The notes below the pieces were generated by a model. It worked only from the letters and a program-made list of their open reading frames with translations, had not been told where the DNA came from and ran no database searches. Shown piece after piece: positions 1-5,592 of a DNA stretch of 5,943 nt (position 1 is its first letter; every line of letters starts with the position of its first letter). The position numbers and the translations under genes are program-made. This DNA is from Treponema sp. (GTDB lineage: Bacteria; Spirochaetota; Spirochaetia; Treponematales; Breznakiellaceae). The stretch covers positions 1 through 5,943 of the forward strand of contig JAIRMT010000040.1 of assembly GCA_031258505.1 (NCBI GenBank). The letters are read 5' to 3'.

Positions 1-475
1 CTTCAACCGCCATACACCAGGCCGTATCTGAAAGCAAAATATCTATGTCTGTTTTCTGGTGATTCTGTTCATCATAAATGGGAACCCGTTGATAGGCTCT
101 TGTTAACTGGTACGGATACACGGCAAACTTTTCCCACAGCCGCGCCGCAATCAAGGTCTCTATCAGTTCGCCGACAGAGCGATTAAGACCGCCAACATTT
201 TGCGTTACCCGGTCAACCCGCGCAGACATTTCCTTGATCGCCTTGTTTGTCTCCGCAATCATCCGGTCATGTTCAGCCCTGCTTTCCTGAAACCGCTTAT
301 CTGTTTCCTGAAATCGCTTGTCTGTTTCCTGAAATCGCTTCTCCGTCTCCTGAAATCGTTTCTCCGTCTCCGCAATCATCCGGTCATGTTCAGCCTTGCT
401 TGCCTGAAACATTGCCCAGACATCCTCAAATGTCGGTCCCTTTTCCGACTGCCGTGCTTGTGTTGCTATTGCCAT
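1..475 (-). CDS. Coiled-coil protein with PD-(D/E)XK nuclease-like domain (DUF3782-like), 3' end outside window
   Basis: Only the first 158 codons are present; the frame runs open to the left edge. The ATG at 475-473 is preceded by GGAGGT (minus-strand reading of 479-484), and an in-frame stop lies further upstream with no other ATG between, so this start is well supported. Residues about 22-90 are a charged, heptad-rich coiled coil containing four copies of a seven-residue unit (ETEKRFQ or ETDKRFQ, about 36-64). These are bracketed by two copies of AEHDRMIAET (28-37 and 67-76). Residues about 100-158 resemble the start of the restriction-endonuclease-like fold: a GELIE helix, then TDIDILLSD with D145, then AVE ending at E158. 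The D-x12-E spacing, with the next codon beginning G, fits the D...E-V-K core of PD-(D/E)XK proteins such as the DUF3782 group. Biochemical role is unknown for the family, as far as I know. Nuclease activity is inferred, and the decisive lysine lies outside the window. Confidence 0.75.
   Translation of the reverse strand, partial: MAIATQARQSEKGPTFEDVWAMFQASKAEHDRMIAETEKRFQETEKRFQETDKRFQETDKRFQESRAEHDRMIAETNKAIKEMSARVDRVTQNVGGLNRSVGELIETLIAARLWEKFAVYPYQLTRAYQRVPIYDEQNHQKTDIDILLSDTAWCMAVE
249..410. repeat. 45-bp direct repeats flanking the tandem array (249-293 and 366-410)
   Basis: The two copies are 117 bp apart and match at 43 of 45 positions; mismatches are 279/396 and 285/402. On the minus strand they encode FQASKAEHDRMIAET and FQESRAEHDRMIAET. 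The offset is 39 codons, so recombination between copies would remove or duplicate 39 residues in frame. The copies partly overlap the first and last tandem units. Confidence 0.88.
286..369. repeat. Four tandem 21-bp repeats inside the coiled-coil gene
   Basis: Units lie at 286-306, 307-327, 328-348 and 349-369. They are near-identical and differ mainly at third positions and at the E/D codon. Each 21-bp unit encodes exactly one heptad of the coiled coil (minus strand), so gain or loss of a unit keeps the reading frame. There are no spacers between units, so this is not a CRISPR array. Confidence 0.9.
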
Positions 476-501
476 ATTACCTCCGTGCCCTTGTTGCCTC
501 C

Positions 502-530
502 ATGCTATCTCATTTCCTCGCCATCGTCAA
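502..530 (-). promoter_or_regulatory. Candidate sigma-70 promoter for the coiled-coil nuclease-like gene
   Basis: Read on the minus strand, a -35 hexamer TTGACG (525-530) is followed after exactly 17 bp by a -10 hexamer TAGCAT (502-507). They match the consensus at 5/6 and 4/6 positions. Transcription would start near 495, giving a leader of about 20 nt that contains the GGAGGT ribosome binding site and leads to the ATG at 475. The spacing and placement are good. No experiment supports it, and chance matches of this quality are not rare. Confidence 0.45.
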
Positions 531-540
531 ACGCCCTCGT

Positions 541-563
541 AAAACTACGGCGCTAATCCGTAG
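541..563 (-). terminator. Candidate intrinsic terminator after the sdaAB-sdaAA-channel operon
   Basis: Read on the minus strand, CTACGG, a 7-nt loop and CCGTAG form a perfect 6-bp stem (558-563 with 545-550), directly followed by TTTT (544-541). It lies about 77 nt past the channel gene's stop and just before the promoter of the next gene, where a terminator would be expected. The stem is short and the T-run is only four bases, so efficiency is uncertain. It could instead be an operator. Confidence 0.4.
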
Positions 564-639
564 GTCAAGTTTAGCCTTTAGGCAGGGGTAGCTGACAAAT
601 TTTGTAGCCGCGACAGATGAACAACGCGGTGCTGGTGCG

Positions 640-1902
640 TTAATCACACGGAAGCTCTTTGTTAGTCTCCAGCATAAGCTTGCGGAGGTCATTGCCTGCG
701 GGTTCCTGAAAGAGACGCAGTTCAAAGCTGGCAAGCGCCGCGATGAGGCGGGTGGTAAGCTCAAACTGAAGTTGGGAATAGGCGTGAAATTCGTAGTGAG
801 GTGTAGAGGCGTGTATCTCAAGAGGAATGCCCCGTCCGGCGGACAGGTCAAGTATGCGAACCATAAGCCGCAGCTCAGTTGTTATCGCGGGATGCTGTTT
901 CAAGATTTCCAGCGCGTATATCTGAAAGAGGGTGAGGTTATCCAGTGGCACGGTTTCATCACGGGTCTCAAAAAAGGCGCGGAGTTCAGGCAGGCGGGCA
1001 AGGCTTGTAAGCAGAGCCGGAGAACAGGGCTTTACCGTGCTGGCGTCAATGGAGAAAACGCGCTGGATATGCCGGAAGCCTTTCCGCATAAGGCCGCGCC
1101 AGTTCCGAAACACGTCTGACACCAGAGCATACGCGGGAATCGACACAACCGTGTTGTCAAAAGTCTGAATCTTCACCGTAATCAGGTTAATCTCAGTAAC
1201 AAAGCCAGCGACGATGTTTCTGCTGTTACCGCCGGCAGTGTCGCGGCTGGTCGGCGAGCGGTAGTTGGGAAGCTCGATCCAGTCGTCGATGCGTATCATA
1301 TCGTTTGCGGTAAGCTGTATGCCAGCGACCAGCCCCAGCAGGGGATCGCGGAACACGATCAGGAGCACTGCTGAAAACGCGCCAAAGCCGCTCACGATTA
1401 CCCACGGGTCTTTACCGACAAGGACAGCAAAGAAGGTAATCGCCGACAGAACAAGACCTATAACCTGTATGATTTGCAGGTAGCTCTTGATGGGACGACT
1501 CTTCGCTACTTCACGCAGGCCATAGATGTCATGGAGGGCGTGGAACATTGCGTTGGTAAGTACACAGAGTATGATGATAACTGTGCAGGTTATGAGCCGC
1601 GTTAGCCAGCCCAAAGGGGGCTGAAAGGAAGACGCGAAGGCGTAGAGGATGATTGGCACGATGAGTAGCAGCGCCTTGGATAAAATGCGGTGAGATAGAA
1701 AGATTTTCAGCGTGGGATTTTTAACCCTTAGAAACCATTTTGCGATAATGAATGACGAAAGTTTTTGTATAGCAAGTCCAGTAAGTACCAGTATCAGCAC
1801 TTCAATGAACATGGAAAGCCCGTTCGTTAATTCCCATGCGCCAGCCGGCATAACTTCACTTGACAGCCAGCGGCCAATAAACGCTCTGATATAAGCCCGC
1901 AT
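640..1902 (-). CDS. YbdG-type mechanosensitive channel (MscS superfamily)
   Basis: A 420-residue integral membrane protein, close to E. coli YbdG in length and in sequence along its second half. Predicted membrane segments are about 32-54, 75-92, 101-122, 142-163 and the pore-lining region 166-197 (GFGAFSAVLLIVFRDPLLGLVAGIQL). The cytoplasmic beta domain has TVKIQTFDNTVVSIPAYAL and FRNWRG (about 242-270), and the YbdG-like tail has PLEIHAST and RLFQEPAGNDLR. Such channels open under membrane tension in hypo-osmotic shock and release small solutes. Compared with my memory of YbdG, where WLEMPKYGADG leads straight into the next strand, this protein carries about 15 extra residues at 215-232. 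The ATG at 1902 begins 2 nt after the sdaAA stop with only a weak ribosome site, which suggests translational coupling. A later ATG at 1851 is an alternative start. The stop is TAA at 640-642. Confidence 0.9.
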   Translation of the reverse strand: MRAYIRAFIGRWLSSEVMPAGAWELTNGLSMFIEVLILVLTGLAIQKLSSFIIAKWFLRVKNPTLKIFLSHRILSKALLLIVPIILYAFASSFQPPLGWLTRLITCTVIIILCVLTNAMFHALHDIYGLREVAKSRPIKSYLQIIQVIGLVLSAITFFAVLVGKDPWVIVSGFGAFSAVLLIVFRDPLLGLVAGIQLTANDMIRIDDWIELPNYRSPTSRDTAGGNSRNIVAGFVTEINLITVKIQTFDNTVVSIPAYALVSDVFRNWRGLMRKGFRHIQRVFSIDASTVKPCSPALLTSLARLPELRAFFETRDETVPLDNLTLFQIYALEILKQHPAITTELRLMVRILDLSAGRGIPLEIHASTPHYEFHAYSQLQFELTTRLIAALASFELRLFQEPAGNDLRKLMLETNKELPCD

Positions 1903-1904
1903 CT

Positions 1905-2780
1905 TTACACGCCCAAGATTTTTTGTCGGAGAGCCAGGCCGGTTGGCGTTGTGGCAAGTCCGCCTGTGCCGGTTTCGCGCAGAGTCTGAGGTATGGTCTC
2001 GCCAATTTCCCGCATAGCGGAAATGACCTCATCAACTGGAATCACACTTTTGACACCAGCAAGCGCCATGTCCGCCGAAGAGATGGCGCACATGATAGCA
2101 GCTGCGTTGCGTTTAATGCAGGGAACCTCGACAAGGCCGGCAACTGGATCACAGACCAGGCCGAGTTGGTTCTTCAGCGCGATTGCCGCAGCGTGCGCTA
2201 CTATATCAGGAGCGCCGCCAGCCATTTCAACCAGCGCGGCAGCGGCAAGCGCGGCAGCACTCCCACACTCAGCCTGACAGCCACCTTCGGCTCCCACAAT
2301 GCTTGCTTCGTTCATAATCACCATGCCAAACGCACCTGCTGTAAACAGCGCCATCACTGCGCTCTTTTCATTTGCTCCGTGTTCTATCATCGTGAGAATC
2401 GCGGCGGGTAATATGCCGCAGGAACCAGCGGTAGGCGCGGCCACGATCTTTCCCATTGCCGCATTGTATTCAGCTATGGCGATAGCCTGTGCAATCGCGC
2501 TGGCGCAGAACGCGCCGCTGAGTGGCGCGCCTTTCCGCACGTACTCATTCATGCGCCAGCCATCGCCGCCTGTGAGTCCACTCGTAGAACGAATCCCTTG
2601 CGCCATACCTTTTTGCGCTGATTCCCGCATAATATCAAGATTTCTTTTCATTATGTTAAAAAGCTCTTCCGGGCTTTTGCCCATGACCTCCGCCTGGTCA
2701 GCGATAATCAGCGTGGAAATTGCCACGCCCTGTTCTATCGCCTGTTTTACCAGTAACGCGATTGAATGATACTCAAGCAT
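1905..2780 (-). CDS. sdaAA: L-serine dehydratase, iron-sulfur-dependent, alpha subunit
   Basis: With SdaAB it forms the cytosolic enzyme that deaminates L-serine to pyruvate and ammonia using a [4Fe-4S] cluster. The ATG at 2780 gives 291 residues, close to the roughly 300 of the Bacillus protein. It has GAGG seven bases upstream. The frame stays open 33 codons further up, but those residues lie in sdaAB coding sequence and look unlike the family. Visible motifs are STSGLTGGDG (65-74), PTAGSCGILPA (116-126), EGGCQAECGSAAA (165-177), VCDPVAGLVEVPCIKRN (209-225) and the C-terminal GTGGLATTPTGLAL. C168, C210 and C221 are separated by 42 and 11 residues, the spacing I recall for the three cluster ligands in the Legionella enzyme. 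The first 8 nt overlap the sdaAB end (ATGCTTGA), so translation is probably coupled. The channel gene follows 2 nt after the TAA. Confidence 0.96.
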   Translation of the reverse strand: MLEYHSIALLVKQAIEQGVAISTLIIADQAEVMGKSPEELFNIMKRNLDIMRESAQKGMAQGIRSTSGLTGGDGWRMNEYVRKGAPLSGAFCASAIAQAIAIAEYNAAMGKIVAAPTAGSCGILPAAILTMIEHGANEKSAVMALFTAGAFGMVIMNEASIVGAEGGCQAECGSAAALAAAALVEMAGGAPDIVAHAAAIALKNQLGLVCDPVAGLVEVPCIKRNAAAIMCAISSADMALAGVKSVIPVDEVISAMREIGETIPQTLRETGTGGLATTPTGLALRQKILGV

Positions 2781-3453
2781 TGGGAACCTCGTTCTGATTT
2801 GCCCGCAGGAACACAACACTGTTAATATGGGGAAGTCCGCGCAGTTTATCCACAAAATTCTTTTCAATAGCGCCGTCAACTTCCAGTGTCATAACCGCCT
2901 CAAACCCCTTATGCGGACGATTGAGTTTGAAGTTCCCGATGTTAATGTCATACCAGCTCATAAGCGACGTTACCTCAGCGATAACCCCAGGCATATCCTT
3001 ATGGGCAATGATGAACGTGTCTGAATTACCGGTAAACGCGGTTTCCATCTCATTAACGCTTGTGATGAGGATGTTACCACCGCCCACAGACGCACCCTGA
3101 GCCACACATTCTTTGCCGCTTTTGCCAATGAGGTGGAGTCGCGCTGTGTTGGGGTGTGCGTGAGGAATCTTTATCTCGGCAAACGAAAACGCCAGTCCCG
3201 CGTCTCTGGCAATGGCGAAACTGTCGCGAATACGCTCATCATCCGGGAACATACCCAGCAGACCAGCCACGAGCGCCTTGTCCGTGCCGTGTCCCCGATA
3301 AGTCTGGGCAAAGGAACCAACAAGCCCTATCTCAGCAGTAGCCACGTCTTCACCCAATATTTTCCAGCTTACCCTGCCGATTCGCGCCGCGCCAGCCGTG
3401 TGCGAGCTGGAAGGCCCAATCATCACTGGCCCAATAATATCAAAAACATTCAT
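2773..3453 (-). CDS. sdaAB: L-serine dehydratase, iron-sulfur-dependent, beta subunit
   Basis: The partner subunit of the serine deaminase encoded immediately downstream. The 226 residues match the Bacillus SdaAB length of about 220. The N-terminal domain opens with the family hallmark IIGPVMIGPSSSHTAGAARI (6-25), which fixes the start at 3453. GSFAQTYRGHGTDKA (46-60), HPNT (100-103) and SVGGG (122-126) follow. Residues about 147-216 form an ACT domain (IIAHKDMPGVIAEV, then NIGNFKLNR), a fold that in this family is tied to subunit contacts and effector or substrate sensing. The ribosome site is weak (TTAGG only 2 nt from the ATG). It is the first gene of the operon and is transcribed away from the glycerate kinase gene across a 76-bp spacer with a palindrome. 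It ends with TGA at 2773-2775, inside sdaAA. Confidence 0.96.
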   Translation of the reverse strand: MNVFDIIGPVMIGPSSSHTAGAARIGRVSWKILGEDVATAEIGLVGSFAQTYRGHGTDKALVAGLLGMFPDDERIRDSFAIARDAGLAFSFAEIKIPHAHPNTARLHLIGKSGKECVAQGASVGGGNILITSVNEMETAFTGNSDTFIIAHKDMPGVIAEVTSLMSWYDINIGNFKLNRPHKGFEAVMTLEVDGAIEKNFVDKLRGLPHINSVVFLRANQNEVPNA

Positions 3454-3529
3454 AGCCTAAGTTTATCATTATGATACACAAGGCGCAATCGGCTTTTTTA
3501 ATTCAGCGGCAGATGATAAAGTAAGATAT
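3454..3529. promoter_or_regulatory. Divergent promoter region between sdaAB and the glycerate kinase gene, with a palindrome
   Basis: The 76-bp spacer must hold the starts for both directions. It contains TATCATTATGATA (3464-3476), a perfect inverted repeat around one central base, extendable to 19 bp (3461-3479) with one mismatched pair. Inside it sit near-consensus -10 hexamers on both strands: TATGAT (plus, 3470-3475) and CATAAT (minus, 3473-3468). I find no convincing -35 for either. On the plus strand an imperfect stem (3480-3495) is followed by six T (3494-3499), an attenuator-like or chance structure. A regulator binding the palindrome could cover both promoters. The regulator is unknown, and the arrangement is not the standard Fur or PerR box. 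Confidence 0.4.
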
Positions 3530-4693
3530 ATGAAAGTACTGATTGCACCGGATTCATTTAAGGGTAACCTGAGTGCGCCGGAGGTCTGCGACGCCATTGC
3601 GGAAGGTGTTTTACGGGCTGATGCGGGCGCTGTGGCGCGTAAAGTCCCGCTGGCGGATGGCGGCGAGGGAACAGCGCGGGCTATAACGAGCGCGGCTGGC
3701 GGACGTTTTGTCAGTGCGCGGGTCAGGGGTCCGCTGGGAAAGCCTGTTGACGCTGTGTTTGGCCTTATCAACAATGGCCGTGTTGCGGCGCTTGATATGG
3801 CAAGCGCGTCCGGCATCGAACTACTCAAACGCGAAGAGCTTAATCCTATGAAAACCACGTCTTATGGAACTGGCCAGCTCATTGCAGCCGCGCTTGATAC
3901 TGGAGCGAGGGAGCTTATCGTCGGCATTGGCGGGAGCGCTACCAATGACGGCGGTATTGGTATGCTTTCCGCGCTAGGTTTCAGACTGTTGGACAAGCAG
4001 GGAAAACCGCTTGTTCAGGGTGGGGAAGCCTTAGATAGCATTGTTTCTATTGATGTAGGTGGGGCTGACCCACGGCTCAAGCAAACGCGGATCAAGGTTG
4101 CCTGTGATGTACGCAACCCCTTGCTTGGCCCGACCGGAGCCTCTGCTGTATTCGGCCCGCAGAAAGGCGCAACGCCGGAACAAGTTGCCGTGCTGGACGC
4201 TGGTCTCACGAAGCTGGCTGCCGCGTGGATTCAGGCGGGTCTTGCGGCTGATGTAATGCAGAACGGGGATGGAGCAGCAGGCGGCGTTGGGGCTGCGCTA
4301 CGTATCTGTTTAGATGCGCGCATGGAATCCGGCGCTCTGCTCGTGATGAGATACGCGGGTTTTTTTGACGCGCTTGCCCATGCTGACCTGGTGATTACTG
4401 GTGAAGGCATGAGCGACGCCCAGACTGCGGATGGCAAGCTCTGTTCTGTAGTGGCGCGGGAAAGCCGCAAAGTCGGCGTTCCGGTTGCCCTGGTTTCTGG
4501 CGCATTAGGCGCGAATCCCGCAGCCCTGCTCAAGATTTTTGACTACGCGACTTCGATTGCCCGCGGTCAGACCAGTCTTGACGCCATGATCCGCGACAGC
4601 CGCGCTGATCTTTCATTTGCCGCTGAAAACCTCATCCGCGCTACACGAATGTCTGCAGGCGCCACGCGCCACGCCGCCACATTCTCTCGATAA
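3530..4693 (+). CDS. Glycerate kinase, GarK/GlxK family
   Basis: Phosphorylates D-glycerate with ATP, feeding lower glycolysis; E. coli GarK and GlxK make 2-phosphoglycerate. The 387 residues match the family's usual length of about 380. Motifs in order are IAPDSFKG (5-12), PLADGGEGTA (40-49), TTSYGTGQLI (109-118), GIGGSATNDGGIGM (132-145), ACDVRNPLLGPTGAS (191-205), FGPQKGA (208-214), GDGAAGGVGAAL (246-257) and VITGEG (288-293). The family normally continues GEGR-x-D-x-Q; here the arginine is M294 (GEGMSDAQT), a possible change at the active-site region. The start at ATG 3530 places the conserved KVLIAPDS at the very N-terminus, but the ribosome site is weak (AAGTAAG). The gene is read away from sdaAB and converges on recX. 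Pairing with serine dehydratase fits a shared role in using serine- or glycerate-derived carbon. The source of glycerate is not visible here. Confidence 0.95.
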   Translation: MKVLIAPDSFKGNLSAPEVCDAIAEGVLRADAGAVARKVPLADGGEGTARAITSAAGGRFVSARVRGPLGKPVDAVFGLINNGRVAALDMASASGIELLKREELNPMKTTSYGTGQLIAAALDTGARELIVGIGGSATNDGGIGMLSALGFRLLDKQGKPLVQGGEALDSIVSIDVGGADPRLKQTRIKVACDVRNPLLGPTGASAVFGPQKGATPEQVAVLDAGLTKLAAAWIQAGLAADVMQNGDGAAGGVGAALRICLDARMESGALLVMRYAGFFDALAHADLVITGEGMSDAQTADGKLCSVVARESRKVGVPVALVSGALGANPAALLKIFDYATSIARGQTSLDAMIRDSRADLSFAAENLIRATRMSAGATRHAATFSR

Positions 4694-4712
4694 GCAGGGC
4701 GCTTTCTGCCGC

Positions 4713-5177
4713 TTAATCCTCTTCCCAGACTTCCAGCGCCATGAAGGAAAAGCCCTCGTCGCGTAAGGTTTGTCTCAAGGAGCGCCGCGCCTCGTCTGAT
4801 TCAGGGAAAAGACGCTTCTTTTCCAGAAACCGCCTGATTAAAAATGTTTCTTTTTCAAGGCTTAGGGCTGCTTTCAGCGCCGCGCTTACCACATCGCGGT
4901 CAATACCTTTGCTGCAGAGCGCTGCGTTGAGCCGACGAGGGCTGTCCCCGCCCAATGTAAGGCGAGAATTGAGCCACAGTGCCGCGTAACGGCTGTCGCT
5001 CACGATTCCCAGTTCACTTAAGCGGGAAACAACAGCCCGTACACAAGGCGCGCTGTGTCCCTTTTGTTCAAGTTTACACGACAGACCATAAACAGTCTGT
5101 TCTGCACGGGCGACAAGACGCAACGCGGCCTGTTCACAGGTTTTCAATTCACGCGCTTGCATGGAGCGCGACCACAC
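4713..5177 (-). CDS. recX: Regulatory protein RecX
   Basis: A 154-residue, mostly helical cytosolic protein of the RecX family, which binds RecA filaments and modulates recombination and the SOS response. Three tandem three-helix units are visible. The first covers about 15-55 (AALRLVARAEQTVYGLSCKL). The second covers about 57-98 and contains GIVSDSRYAALWLNSRL, matching the family's LGLLDD-x-R-(F/Y)A-W-SR pattern, then SPRRLNAALCSKGID. The third covers about 101-150 and is more divergent. I chose the GTG at 5177 because GAGG lies seven bases upstream; the ATG at 5162 has no ribosome site, but starting there would lose only five residues. The gene begins 12 nt after the rpsI stop, so it is probably transcribed with the ribosomal genes. 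No recA is present in the window. It converges with the glycerate kinase gene across 19 bp. Confidence 0.88.
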   Translation of the reverse strand: MWSRSMQARELKTCEQAALRLVARAEQTVYGLSCKLEQKGHSAPCVRAVVSRLSELGIVSDSRYAALWLNSRLTLGGDSPRRLNAALCSKGIDRDVVSAALKAALSLEKETFLIRRFLEKKRLFPESDEARRSLRQTLRDEGFSFMALEVWEED

Positions 5178-5189
5178 ATACGCCTCAGC

Positions 5190-5582
5190 CTAACGTTTGG
5201 AGAACTGGAAGCGTCTGCGCGCTCCGGCCTGCCCATACTTCTTGCGTTCCACCATACGGGAATCGCGGGTAAGGTAACCATTGCTCCGCAGGCTAGTGTA
5301 ATTCTCCTGATCAAGCTGACAGAGCGCGCGAGCCAGCCCGTGTCTGCACGCGCTGGCCTGACCATTAGACCCGCCGCCATACACATTGATAAGCACATCA
5401 AACTTGTTCTCACAAGCTGTAACCATAAGTGGCTGACGCACTATGAGGACATGCTCTTCCTGCTGGAAATACCGAGTCAGTTCTTTCCCATTCACCGTTA
5501 CTTTGCCGCTTCCCTCGCGCACAAACACCCGCGCTACAGAAGTTTTTCTCCGGCCTGTTCCAATACCAAGATTCTTAGTCAC
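5190..5582 (-). CDS. rpsI: 30S ribosomal protein S9
   Basis: A component of the small-subunit head whose C-terminal tail reaches the P-site tRNA. The 130 residues equal the usual bacterial length. Hallmarks are GTGRRKTSVARVF (8-20), IVRQPL (47-52), YGGGSNGQASACRHG (68-82), TRDSRMVERKKYG (105-117) and the signature basic tail ARRRFQFSKR (121-130), which ends exactly at the stop, so the protein is complete. The start codon is GTG at 5582. A purine-rich site (AAGGGG) overlaps the rplM stop codon and lies six bases upstream of the GTG, so S9 translation is probably coupled to L13. The intergenic gap is 10 nt. The stop is TAG at 5192-5190. Confidence 0.97.
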   Translation of the reverse strand: MTKNLGIGTGRRKTSVARVFVREGSGKVTVNGKELTRYFQQEEHVLIVRQPLMVTACENKFDVLINVYGGGSNGQASACRHGLARALCQLDQENYTSLRSNGYLTRDSRMVERKKYGQAGARRRFQFSKR

Positions 5583-5592
5583 TTAACACCCC

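Noticed and set aside
286..369. Possible CRISPR array
   Set aside because: The 21-bp units are directly adjacent with no spacers and encode coiled-coil heptads in frame.
200..591. Two plus-strand open frames of about 115 codons opposite the coiled-coil gene
   Set aside because: They are mirror readings of the repeated coiled-coil region. Their compositions are odd and repetitive (CFLKSL, PEIASPSPEI types), and they resemble no family I know.
608..629. CCGCG/CGCGG stem just after the channel stop codon as a terminator
   Set aside because: The 5-bp stem has a 12-nt loop and no following T-run. The hairpin at 541-563 is the better candidate.
510..851. Minus-strand 113-codon frame across the 3' end of the channel gene
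   Set aside because: It overlaps the well-conserved YbdG-like tail in another frame and has no family resemblance or good ribosome site.
1923..2769. Plus-strand open frames of 162 and 156 codons antisense to sdaAA
   Set aside because: They lie fully inside a strongly conserved sdaAA. Their long open runs reflect its Ala/Gly-rich, GC-biased codons, and they show no recognisable protein features.
3464..3476. Fur or PerR box in the divergent spacer
   Set aside because: The half-sites are in the opposite arrangement to the TGATAAT-N-ATTATCA type box, so similarity is limited to A/T-rich ATAAT-like content.
3469..3858. Minus-strand 129-codon frame antisense to the start of the glycerate kinase gene
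   Set aside because: The opposite strand encodes clear glycerate kinase motifs here. The antisense product is low-complexity Ser/Ala/Pro sequence.
4692..4714. Hairpin in the convergent gap between glycerate kinase and recX as a two-way terminator
   Set aside because: Only short stems form (GCAG with CTGC, 4 bp) and there is no T-run on either strand, so I could not support it as a terminator.
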